This document shows positions 1 to 4,772 of a stretch of DNA of 5,960 bases, piece after piece. Both the position numbers and the translations under genes were made by a program. The stretch covers positions 1 through 5,960 of the forward strand of contig JAGCSE010000231.1 in assembly GCA_017964325.1 (NCBI GenBank), in the 5' to 3' direction. The notes beneath the pieces were generated by a model. It was not told where the DNA came from, ran no database searches, and saw only the letters and a program-made list of their open reading frames with translations. The number at the start of each line of letters is the position of its first letter. Within the stretch, counting starts at the first letter, position 1. The DNA comes from Victivallales bacterium. GTDB lineage: Bacteria; Verrucomicrobiota; Lentisphaeria; Oligosphaerales; Oligosphaeraceae.

Positions 1-8
1 ATTTGTTT

Positions 9-53
9 TTAATTATGTAAATAAAACCTCAAAAGTCCTGGGGATTTTGTCAT
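9..53 (-). CDS. Possible 14-codon short ORF downstream of the 266-residue gene
   Basis: An ATG at 51-53 (minus strand) follows an AGAGGA ribosome-binding sequence with normal spacing. It is read as MTKSPGLLRFYLHN and then stops at 9-11. It starts about 22 bases after the stop of the upstream gene, in the position of a next cistron. It could be a real tiny peptide, the first codons of a gene cut short by a nonsense or frameshift mutation, or chance. The window edge prevents a decision. No function can be assigned. Confidence 0.2.
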   Translation of the reverse strand: MTKSPGLLRFYLHN

Positions 54-75
54 ATATTCCTCTGTTAAATGGTTA

Positions 76-876
76 TTATTCCCAGGAATTCCCCTTCATG
101 AAGTTGACAATTTCTTCAGCTGTAACATCTGTTGCAATACGACCGGCCTTTATGGCTGGAATGGATACATGGCCTTCGATATATTCCAGAGTTTCACAAG
201 TAGGTGTAAGGTCGTCACAGAGAATGCCGCATGCAATAAGTTTTGCATCATTGCGGACAAGCGGCAGGATATCATCGATACGACAACCAATATAGGAGGA
301 AGCCTCTTCAAGACGGATATAGAAGTTTCTACGTTTATAGTCCCCCAGTTCGTATTCTAGGATATTATGTTCTACACAAAGTCCAACAAGAAGTAAATCA
401 CATTCCCGTGCTGTTAAGCGATAGTGTCGGGCCAGTAACTTGAAATGGTCGGCTACTCCACCATCCTTCGAAGGTGCAAAGCTGGAGACGGCTTTCGCCA
501 GATGCGAGATGGCTGTACAGACACATGCACGAACTTCTGGTATCTGACTATCCCAAAGAGTGTTGAAAAAGATGCATGGATTGTCATCAAAATCGACAGT
601 AAATCTGTTTCCACGGCAGAAATTGAAAGTTGAATCATTCAAACATTCAAGGGAGTTCCGTCTCCACTTGAACTCATATGTGCCGATGTTTCCAGTAAGA
701 GTGGCAAAATCATCCTTGAGATCACGCCCAGTTGCAAAGATTGGGATAGCGCCAAAGAGATCAGAACTGCTATATATCACAGACGTAGAAGAGTGTAACA
801 GATTGTCGAGAAAGCGTAAAGCGTGTTTTGCCTCGAATTGGGTCATTGGATGGATAGGGTGGATGATAGTGTCCAT
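76..876 (-). CDS. Hypothetical protein, 266 aa, weakly like the region upstream of AAA+ ATPase domains
   Basis: No confident family assignment. The start ATG (874-876) is preceded by AAGGA about 10 bases upstream, and the frame is open for 266 codons to TAA. There is no signal peptide or membrane segment, so the product is probably cytoplasmic. Residues 1-30 and 118-150 look helical. From residue 154 (LTARECDLLLVGL) to about 218 (KLIACGIL) the pattern of a helical block, an 'LTARE' entry and a closing 'GIL' recalls the winged-helix-like segment that precedes the ATPase module in some bacterial AAA+ proteins. No Walker A or B motif is present, because the protein ends about 48 residues later. 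It may be a stand-alone adaptor or the front half of a broken ATPase gene. Codons are more AT-rich than in the genes at the right end. It is transcribed divergently from the 196-residue gene. Confidence 0.7.
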   Translation of the reverse strand: MDTIIHPIHPMTQFEAKHALRFLDNLLHSSTSVIYSSSDLFGAIPIFATGRDLKDDFATLTGNIGTYEFKWRRNSLECLNDSTFNFCRGNRFTVDFDDNPCIFFNTLWDSQIPEVRACVCTAISHLAKAVSSFAPSKDGGVADHFKLLARHYRLTARECDLLLVGLCVEHNILEYELGDYKRRNFYIRLEEASSYIGCRIDDILPLVRNDAKLIACGILCDDLTPTCETLEYIEGHVSIPAIKAGRIATDVTAEEIVNFMKGNSWE

Positions 877-921
877 AGTTGTTTATTCCTTGTTAATTGA
901 AGCCGTCGTTCTCTCTTTCAA

Positions 922-930
922 ATAATACCA
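922..930 (-). promoter_or_regulatory. Possible extended -10 promoter for the 266-residue gene
   Basis: On the minus strand the sequence reads TGG followed by TATTAT, which fits an extended -10 element (TGN plus a -10 hexamer with one mismatch). It lies about 46 bases upstream of the ATG at 876, leaving room for a short leader and the AAGGA ribosome binding site. No good -35 hexamer is seen at the expected distance, so this is a candidate only. Confidence 0.35.
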
Positions 931-947
931 AGCTAGGCACTCGCCTA

Positions 948-976
948 AACTGGTTGAAAAAGTTTCAACAACTGGT
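948..976. promoter_or_regulatory. Operator-like dyad inside a direct repeat
   Basis: A perfect dyad, GTTGAAA (953-959), AAG, TTTCAAC (963-969), is bracketed by two identical AACTGGT heptamers (948-954 and 970-976) whose starts are 22 bases apart, close to two helical turns. It lies just upstream of the candidate leftward promoter. The geometry suits a dimeric regulator, but no regulator is identified and the assignment rests on symmetry alone. Confidence 0.35.
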
Positions 977-1186
977 CATAAAGCAAGCAGCGTGCCAATT
1001 TTCAGACAATGTTATTTTCAGCCTGTCATGCCCTGTAGAAGAATCATCTGCCAGCAAATATTTTAACTGAGCTGGTTAAAACTTTACCACACAAGAGGAA
1101 GCCTGCCGAACAAACATGTACCATTCTTTCCTTATCTCCTCTTGGCATGGTGTTTGCTTTACCAATGAAAACAGGAGATAACCACC

Positions 1187-1777
1187 ATGGATAGACAGAC
1201 AATACTGGATTTGCTTTTGAAGGATCACACGCATGATGCGCTCATCGATCGTCCTGAACTTTATTCCATTGAGGAGGATATCTATCAATGGATGTTCGAG
1301 ACGCGGGACTACTGGAACGAACGAATTCCAAGACTGATGGAAGACTATCGGAAAGAGGGTGAAGAACTCCAAAAGGAAGATCCGGAATACTACTGGCGAT
1401 ATGGAGCTCAATATTATACAGAAGAGAATATTCGAAGAAGAGCATATAAGCGCTATCGCCGTGAGTGTGGATATGCACGGAGCCATTTTTATGGCAAGTT
1501 GGCCAAATTCTGGCGAGTCCTGTTGACGAAGCGTCCTGAATTCGCAGACCGTTGCCCATGGCATGCCTTTCGTGGTGACATGATCTGGATGTCATTGCAG
1601 GATGATGAGTTCTGCAAGGCGATTGGCATTCCGAAGAAGGAACTTGCCTTGAAGATGCCGTTGAAGATTATGTCATCCTGTGATTGGGATGAACTGCTAA
1701 AAATCGTGCCTGAACTGAAGGCAGAAAAAGACAAGTTGATTACCAGTGGATATAAGTTCGAGGCTTATTGTTTGTAA
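1187..1777 (+). CDS. Hypothetical protein, 196 aa, with W-x2-LL-x3-PE repeats
   Basis: The start is well supported: AGGAGA at 1173-1178 lies eight bases before the ATG. The protein is soluble, highly charged and rich in aromatic residues, with no signal peptide or membrane segment. Residues 28-100 look like long helices rich in Glu, Arg and Tyr. The C-terminal half holds short repeats: W109-x2-LL-x3-PE (followed by FADRCPW) and W167-x2-LL-x3-PE have identical spacing, and a degenerate copy begins near W134. The first copy resembles, from memory, the tandem 'PQFADKCDW' repeats of unknown function found in large proteins of Victivallales-like gut bacteria. If so, this would be a short, diverged member. 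The 112-residue Cys-rich gene follows after 27 bases on the same strand and is probably co-transcribed. No enzymatic residues are recognisable, so no function is proposed. Confidence 0.8.
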   Translation: MDRQTILDLLLKDHTHDALIDRPELYSIEEDIYQWMFETRDYWNERIPRLMEDYRKEGEELQKEDPEYYWRYGAQYYTEENIRRRAYKRYRRECGYARSHFYGKLAKFWRVLLTKRPEFADRCPWHAFRGDMIWMSLQDDEFCKAIGIPKKELALKMPLKIMSSCDWDELLKIVPELKAEKDKLITSGYKFEAYCL

Positions 1778-1804
1778 TAATGGACAATTCAAAATGGATG
1801 TTGC

Positions 1805-2143
1805 ATGATGGAAATTTTGACGCAAGTACAAGTTATGGAACAGGCTGTTGAACGCGACGAGCCTGGAAAAATCACCGAAAACTCCTATATGGAAGGATCT
1901 GATAAATGTCTTTTCTATCATTCGACACACAACAGTGGATGTTGTTGTCTTCTATGCAAACATTGGACGGCATCCCGTGACCTTCGGCAGAAGAGAAAAT
2001 TTCTAGTTGTCTATTCGAATGGACATTGCAATCTTGGAGAGAGAACTTGTGTGGAAGGGCACTCTCTGAAAAATCTCCAAAATGATCCGCATGCCTGCAA
2101 TCATGCATGCCCTAAGTTTGAGAAGATTTCAGAACTTATGTGA
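1805..2143 (+). CDS. Hypothetical small Cys-rich protein, 112 aa, possible metal-binding
   Basis: Nine cysteines in 112 residues (35, 46, 47, 48, 51, 75, 82, 98, 102) are concentrated after residue 34. The order C48-x2-C51-x2-W54, then G-H-C75, C82, and finally D-x2-A-C98 with A-C102-P-K-F is typical of small zinc- or Fe-S-binding proteins with a CxxCxxW...GxC...C..F layout, so metal binding is a reasonable inference. There is no signal peptide. The ribosome-binding sequence is weak (GGATG just upstream), and tandem ATGs at 1805 and 1808 leave the exact start uncertain by one codon. The gene begins 27 bases after the 196-residue gene, suggesting one operon with translational coupling or reinitiation. 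It ends about 48 bases before the IS remnant, so any further genes of the operon may have been displaced or lost. Confidence 0.65.
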   Translation: MMEILTQVQVMEQAVERDEPGKITENSYMEGSDKCLFYHSTHNSGCCCLLCKHWTASRDLRQKRKFLVVYSNGHCNLGERTCVEGHSLKNLQNDPHACNHACPKFEKISELM

Positions 2144-2190
2144 AAGTGTGATTGGAAGGGACAAAAGGGACAGACGGAATGACTTTTAAA

Positions 2191-2224
2191 CTGAACCATT
2201 CATTTTAGGGAGACCTTAAGCTTT
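2191..2224. repeat. Left terminal inverted repeat of the IS remnant
   Basis: Compared with the reverse complement of 3001-3033, 30 of 34 aligned positions are identical, with three mismatches and one gap. The longest shared block is CCCTAAAATGAAT on the minus strand. The repeat overlaps the last codons and stop of the transposase frame, as is common where an IS gene runs into its own end. Confidence 0.85.
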
Positions 2225-2959
2225 TCCAGCTCATCCAGCTCGATCCCGAGCTCTTGCAAAGCTTCGCCGTATGCCTTGTGATCTTCGTCAGCCTCCACTC
2301 GCCGTCAATGCGGTTCGCTCGGACATGCTTCAGGAAGGCCATGACGTCCTCGAAGGAGTACTGGTCGGTCAGCTCCTTTTCGGCCAGCGCGCTGATGACC
2401 TCGTAGAGCATCTGGAGGGCGAGGTGGTTGACGAACAGCCATGCCACGAACGAATACTGGTCACGCATATAGCCGGCCGCCCCGTCCAGCGTGTCGTCAT
2501 ACGACTTGAAGGACTGCTCGATGTACTGCCGCGTCTTGTACAGGCAGTACGCCTGGGCGCAGTTGAGTCCCCCTTGTTGGTCTTCAGGATGAACGTGCCG
2601 TTGCCGCGGTGCGTCTGGAGTGCCTCCGCGACATCGAGGGGGGCGAAGCGCTCGTATTCATCCTGGCTGAGACATTCCTCGCCCTTCCTCCGCCTGCGGT
2701 CCTCGGCCTCGCGTTTCCTGTCCGCGGTGTTGTTCGCCTTCTCCGTCCGTGCGATGAAGTCGACGGCCTCGTCGTTGGCGAGGCTCATGTCATAATACAG
2801 GAAAAGCCTGTCCTTCCCCGACTGGTATTCATTGCAGCGTATGGCGCGTCCGCGGAACTTGAAGGCCTTCTGGTATCCGCCCGGGGAGGAAGGGATCTCC
2901 AAGACGCCGGCGCAGTCGCGGTGCACCAAAATAGCATCACAAAGAGGATTGCTAGCCAT
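2200..2959 (-). pseudogene. Transposase remnant: N-terminus missing and two frameshifts
   Basis: The minus-strand reading matches the C-terminal part of a DDE transposase of the IS1634/IS4 kind in three successive frames. Frame one runs from an ATG at 2957-2959 (open back to about 2995) through FRGRAIRCNEYQSGKDRLF to TNKG. At the C5 run 2569-2573 a missing base shifts the frame, after which it reads LNCAQAYCLYKTRQYIEQSF and then FVNHLALQMLYEV. YKTRQYIEQSF is the likely Y-x2-R-x3-E region holding the catalytic Glu. A second missing base near 2253 restores ELGIELDELEKLKVSLK and a TGA at 2200-2202. About 250 residues remain where intact relatives have roughly 500 or more. The part expected to carry the two catalytic Asp residues is gone. 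Both shifts go the same way (one base lost), and neither shows a convincing programmed slippery site, so this is treated as a dead gene. Confidence 0.85.
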
Positions 2960-2974
2960 GCAACCCTCTTTGTG
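2938..2974 (-). other. 15-bp hairpin with an ATG in its loop
   Basis: The arms 2938-2952 and 2960-2974 pair along all 15 positions in minus-strand RNA, including one G-U pair, around a 7-base loop ATGGCTA. The loop begins with the first in-frame ATG of the transposase remnant. A T7 run lies upstream of the hairpin in the transcript rather than downstream, so it does not look like a terminator. IS10 and IS50 are known to hide their transposase start in RNA structure made only by readthrough transcription. This hairpin may be similar, or may simply mark a rearrangement junction. Confidence 0.6.
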
Positions 2975-3000
2975 ACAAAAAAATATGATTTTCTTCTATG

Positions 3001-3033
3001 AAAGCTTAGGACACCCTAAAATGAATAGTTCAG
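3001..3033. repeat. Right terminal inverted repeat of the IS remnant
   Basis: This is the partner of 2191-2224, with the shared AAAGCTTA inner end and GTTCAG outer end. Similarity extends about four bases further outward (TTTA), so the true tip could lie at about 3037. The frame of the transposase remnant meets a stop at 2996-2998, just inside this repeat. Confidence 0.85.
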
Positions 3034-3479
3034 TTTATAATATATAATATATTCAATGTCATTTTAGCGAGCGTGCGAGCGTGATCGCACACGTACATTC
3101 GTAAAAAAGGGAGTAGATTTGTCTTGATCGTCTCTTTGTCTTGTTTGCGTCTCTGGTGACCTCTTGAGCAGTTCCACCAGCCAGCGGGGTCATGCAGGAC
3201 GTGACCGAATGGGAATCTGGACGCATTGAATAATGAAGCCCATGACGGCCTCTCGGTCTGGTTTGCTCTCGGTCTAGGTGTTATATTATATAACTTATTG
3301 ATTTTCAATTGATTATGTATAAAGAAATAATATGTATAATATAATGTGTTAGGGTGTAAAACGTAACAAAAAGACAGCGTTTTAAAGTGTTACGTTTTTG
3401 TTACGTTACGTTTTTGTCTGTATTTTATGGAATGTTACAGTAAACGATATTTGAGTATAAAATCACAAAACATTGAAAA
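3034..3479. other. Gene-poor AT-rich stretch with short repeats
   Basis: I see no convincing gene in these roughly 450 bases. A 92-codon minus-strand frame (3030-3308) lacks a ribosome binding site and its ends lie in AT-rich sequence. A moderately GC-rich core (about 3065-3280) sits between AT-rich blocks. It contains a tandem GCGAGCGT duplication (3067-3082), a 6-bp hairpin GTGCGA/TCGCAC (3073-3090) and a 10-base direct repeat CTCTCGGTCT (3250-3259 and 3266-3275). The 15-base palindrome GTTATATTATATAAC (3280-3294) follows, then the TTACGTT cluster listed separately. It could be a non-coding RNA, a decayed element or spacer. Confidence 0.5.
3358..3417. repeat. Cluster of four TTACGTT motifs forming direct and inverted repeats
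   Basis: TTACGTT occurs at 3390-3396, 3401-3407 and 3406-3412, and its complement AACGTAA at 3360-3366. Two identical 13-mers GTTACGTTTTTGT lie at 3389-3401 and 3405-3417, 16 bases apart. AACGTAACAAAAA (3360-3372) is a perfect inverted copy of 3395-3407, and AAAACGTAACA (3358-3368) also pairs with 3388-3398, so two alternative hairpins are possible. This resembles a multi-site protein-binding region or a switching RNA structure, but no neighbour identifies its role. Confidence 0.6.
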
Positions 3480-3513
3480 ATAAAAAACCCGCTTTTTTGA
3501 AAAAAAAACGGGC
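3480..3513 (-). terminator. Intrinsic terminator of the tRNA-Val transcript
   Basis: Seven bases past the encoded CCA, the minus strand forms a hairpin with a CCCG/CGGG base extended by a T-run/A-run stem, followed by TTTTTTATTTTT. This is the expected form of a rho-independent terminator and its orientation matches the tRNA gene. Confidence 0.8.
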
Positions 3514-3519
3514 TGTATA

Positions 3520-3596
3520 TGGTGCGCGCAACTGGACTCGAACCAGTGACCTCCACCGTGTGAAGATGGCGTTCTAACCAACTGAACTATGCGCGC
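3520..3596 (-). tRNA. tRNA-Val (anticodon CAC)
   Basis: The minus strand folds into a standard 77-base cloverleaf. The acceptor arms GCGCGCA and TGCGCGC pair fully. The D arm is GTTC/GAAC around AGTTGGTTA, the anticodon stem is CCATC/GGTGG with one G-U pair, and the T arm is ACTGG/CCAGT around TTCGAGT. The 7-base anticodon loop is TTCACAC, giving anticodon CAC, which reads the valine codon GUG. The discriminator is A and the CCA end is encoded in the DNA. A dedicated terminator follows immediately, so it is probably transcribed alone. Its 3' end points towards the AT-rich left part of the window. Confidence 0.96.
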
Positions 3597-3613
3597 TGGA
3601 TGACAATCACCTT

Positions 3614-3641
3614 AATTTAGGACGATATTTCCAAAAAGCAA
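3614..3641 (-). promoter_or_regulatory. Possible promoter of the tRNA-Val gene
   Basis: On the minus strand, TAAATT (3614-3619) could be a -10 hexamer ending about 18 bases before the tRNA 5' end, with TTGCTT (3636-3641) as a poor -35 at 16-base spacing. Both hexamers are only partial matches. Position is the main argument. Confidence 0.3.
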
Positions 3642-3699
3642 ATGCGTTTTGCGGTTTTCAATGAATTTTTGCCAGAAAGATGATTTTCATTAAAACGTG

Positions 3700-3708
3700 T
3701 GCTATAAT
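3700..3708 (+). promoter_or_regulatory. Extended -10 promoter of the metallophosphoesterase gene
   Basis: TGC followed by a perfect TATAAT gives an extended -10 element, which can function with a poor -35. Only TGATTT is seen 16 bases upstream. It lies 38 bases before the ATG and gives a short leader containing the GAAAGGAGA ribosome binding site at 3732-3740, six bases before the start codon. Confidence 0.7.
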
Positions 3709-3746
3709 ATGAAAAAGTCTTCAGCCTTTTTGAAAGGAGATGTTCC

Positions 3747-4688
3747 ATGCCATTGACCAGACGCGAATTTTTGTCGTTTTTAACAACCACCGCCGTTGCG
3801 ACGGGGCTGATGAAGCCCGTGAAACTGTTCGCGAAGGAGCCGGAGGACTATGACCAGAATCTGTCCGTCTTTTTTGCGGACGTCCATATCAATGGTGACA
3901 CGATAGGACAAAAACATCAGAAAGGGAAATTCGAGGCATGGATCGCGGAAATCCTCAAAATGAATCCGTTGCCTGCCAGAGCGTTCATTTTCGGCGACTT
4001 GGCATGGCTGTTCGGACGGGCGGCAGACTACGCCACGTCGTATCCCAGCATCAAGCAGCTGGAGGATGCGGGCATCAAAGTGACCATCGGCATGGGCAAC
4101 CATGACAAGCGAGGACCTTTCCTTGCGCAATATCCGCGATATGAGAAGACGACGAAAATTCCCGGCAAGATCGTATCCGTCGTGCCGATGCCCGGAGCCG
4201 ATTTCATCATGCTGGACTCGTTGCAGGAAGGTAAGGACAAATCGAATCCCGTTGGCGGTGCCTTGTGCAAGGAACAACAGGACTGGCTGGCGGAAAGCCT
4301 TCCGAAATGGGAGCGTCCATTCTTCCTTGGAGCGCATCATGCGGCGCGAGAATTGAAGATAGGAACGCAAGGCTTGAACAACTTTTTGTTTACATGCCCG
4401 AAACACGCGGGATTCATCCATGGGCATGAACACCGCTGGATCCAGACATGGACGCGTCTGGACTATTCGCATACGAAGATACATCGGACGCTCGGCCTGC
4501 CTTCGACGGGGCATTGGGGTGACATCGGCTATGTTTTGTTCCGCGAACTGCCTGACCGCTTCACGGCGACCATTGTCCAAAAGGACTTCTATTTCCCGTC
4601 GCCGCGCAAGCCCGAACAGCGTCCTGCCGTGTGGGACGCCATCGTCGCGGAGCACAACGGGCAGTACTGCACGTTCATGAAGCCATAG
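3747..4688 (+). CDS. Tat-exported metallophosphoesterase, calcineurin-like
   Basis: The 313-residue protein carries the ordered signature of the calcineurin-like metallophosphoesterase fold: D45-x-H47, G-D84, G-N118-H119-D120, an A-H197-H198 pair and G-H227-E228-H229. These residues are known in the family to bind two metal ions and hydrolyse phosphate esters. The substrate cannot be told from sequence. The N-terminus TRREFLSFL (R5-R6) followed by an Ala/Thr-rich hydrophobic stretch to about residue 22 is a twin-arginine signal, so the folded metalloenzyme is likely exported to the periplasm or cell surface, with cleavage possibly near residue 29. The start is fixed by GAAAGGAGA six bases upstream and by the signal peptide. 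It appears monocistronic: tRNA-Val lies divergently upstream and a strong terminator follows directly. Codons favour G/C at the third position, matching the glutamine synthetase gene. Confidence 0.93.
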   Translation: MPLTRREFLSFLTTTAVATGLMKPVKLFAKEPEDYDQNLSVFFADVHINGDTIGQKHQKGKFEAWIAEILKMNPLPARAFIFGDLAWLFGRAADYATSYPSIKQLEDAGIKVTIGMGNHDKRGPFLAQYPRYEKTTKIPGKIVSVVPMPGADFIMLDSLQEGKDKSNPVGGALCKEQQDWLAESLPKWERPFFLGAHHAARELKIGTQGLNNFLFTCPKHAGFIHGHEHRWIQTWTRLDYSHTKIHRTLGLPSTGHWGDIGYVLFRELPDRFTATIVQKDFYFPSPRKPEQRPAVWDAIVAEHNGQYCTFMKP

Positions 4689-4700
4689 GTGAAGCGATGA

Positions 4701-4752
4701 AAAACAGAAGGCGGCCGCCCGAGTTATTTTCCGGGCGGTCGCCTTCTGTTTT
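4701..4752. terminator. Bidirectional intrinsic terminator between convergent genes
   Basis: The arms 4701-4721 and 4732-4752 form a 21-base stem, paired throughout apart from one G-T position, around a 10-base loop. The stem has a GC-rich core with AAAA on the left and TTTT on the right, so it can act as a rho-independent terminator on either strand. It starts 13 bases after the metallophosphoesterase stop and ends 21 bases before the stop of the glutamine synthetase gene. Confidence 0.93.
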
Positions 4753-4772
4753 CGTCAGTGGCCGCGAAATGG

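Larger units (their letters stand above)
877..1186. other. Divergent intergenic region with several inverted repeats
   Basis: This 310-base stretch separates two divergent genes and holds no convincing ORF. It must carry promoters for both. Visible structure includes TAGGC/GCCTA arms (934-947), a 7-bp dyad flanked by a direct repeat (948-976), TTTTAAC/GTTAAAA arms around a 7-base loop (1061-1081), and CAAGAGGA (1092-1099) paired with TCCTCTTG (1137-1144) across 37 bases. No strong sigma-70 promoter is evident for the rightward gene. The repeats could be regulator-binding sites or a structured leader. Confidence 0.5.
2191..3033 (-). mobile_element. Decayed insertion sequence, IS1634/IS4-like, internally deleted
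   Basis: The element is bounded by two imperfect inverted repeats of about 34 bases (2191-2224 and 3001-3033) that start with CTGAAC, and it encloses a transposase fragment on the minus strand. At 843 bp it is far shorter than the 1.5-2 kb usual for intact elements whose transposase has this C-terminal region, so an internal deletion is inferred. The six bases outside each end (TTTAAA and TTTATA) match at five of six positions, which might be a worn target duplication but is too AT-rich to trust. Without a complete transposase it cannot move by itself, although the ends could in principle be recognised by a full-length relative. Confidence 0.8.

Noticed and set aside
560..925. 121-codon plus-strand frame opposite the 266-residue gene
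   Set aside because: It has no good ribosome binding site and lies antisense to a longer, better-supported frame.
1076..1564. 162-codon minus-strand frame opposite the 196-residue gene
   Set aside because: The plus-strand gene has a strong AGGAGA site and internal repeats; this frame is its shadow.
1780..1848. Short plus-strand frame MDNSKWMLHDG starting just after the 196-residue gene
   Set aside because: It is 23 codons in a different frame, overlaps the Cys-rich gene and has no separate ribosome binding site. At most it may help translational coupling.
2569..2573. Programmed frameshift at the C5/G5 run in the transposase
   Set aside because: The run could allow slippage, but a second same-direction shift near 2253 and the lost N-terminal part make decay the simpler explanation.
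2609..3001. 130-codon plus-strand frame in the IS remnant
   Set aside because: It is the shadow of the transposase reading, caused by GC-rich codon bias.
2185..3040. Target-site duplication flanking the IS remnant
   Set aside because: The flanks match at five of six bases but are all A/T in an AT-rich context, so the match is not informative.
3030..3308. 92-codon minus-strand frame
   Set aside because: It has no ribosome binding site, starts and ends in AT-rich repeats, and runs through hairpins and direct repeats. A decayed or repeated element is possible, but a gene is not supported.
3780..4655. 291-codon minus-strand frame opposite the metallophosphoesterase
   Set aside because: The plus-strand protein has a complete family signature, a promoter and a ribosome binding site; the antisense frame is a by-product of codon bias.
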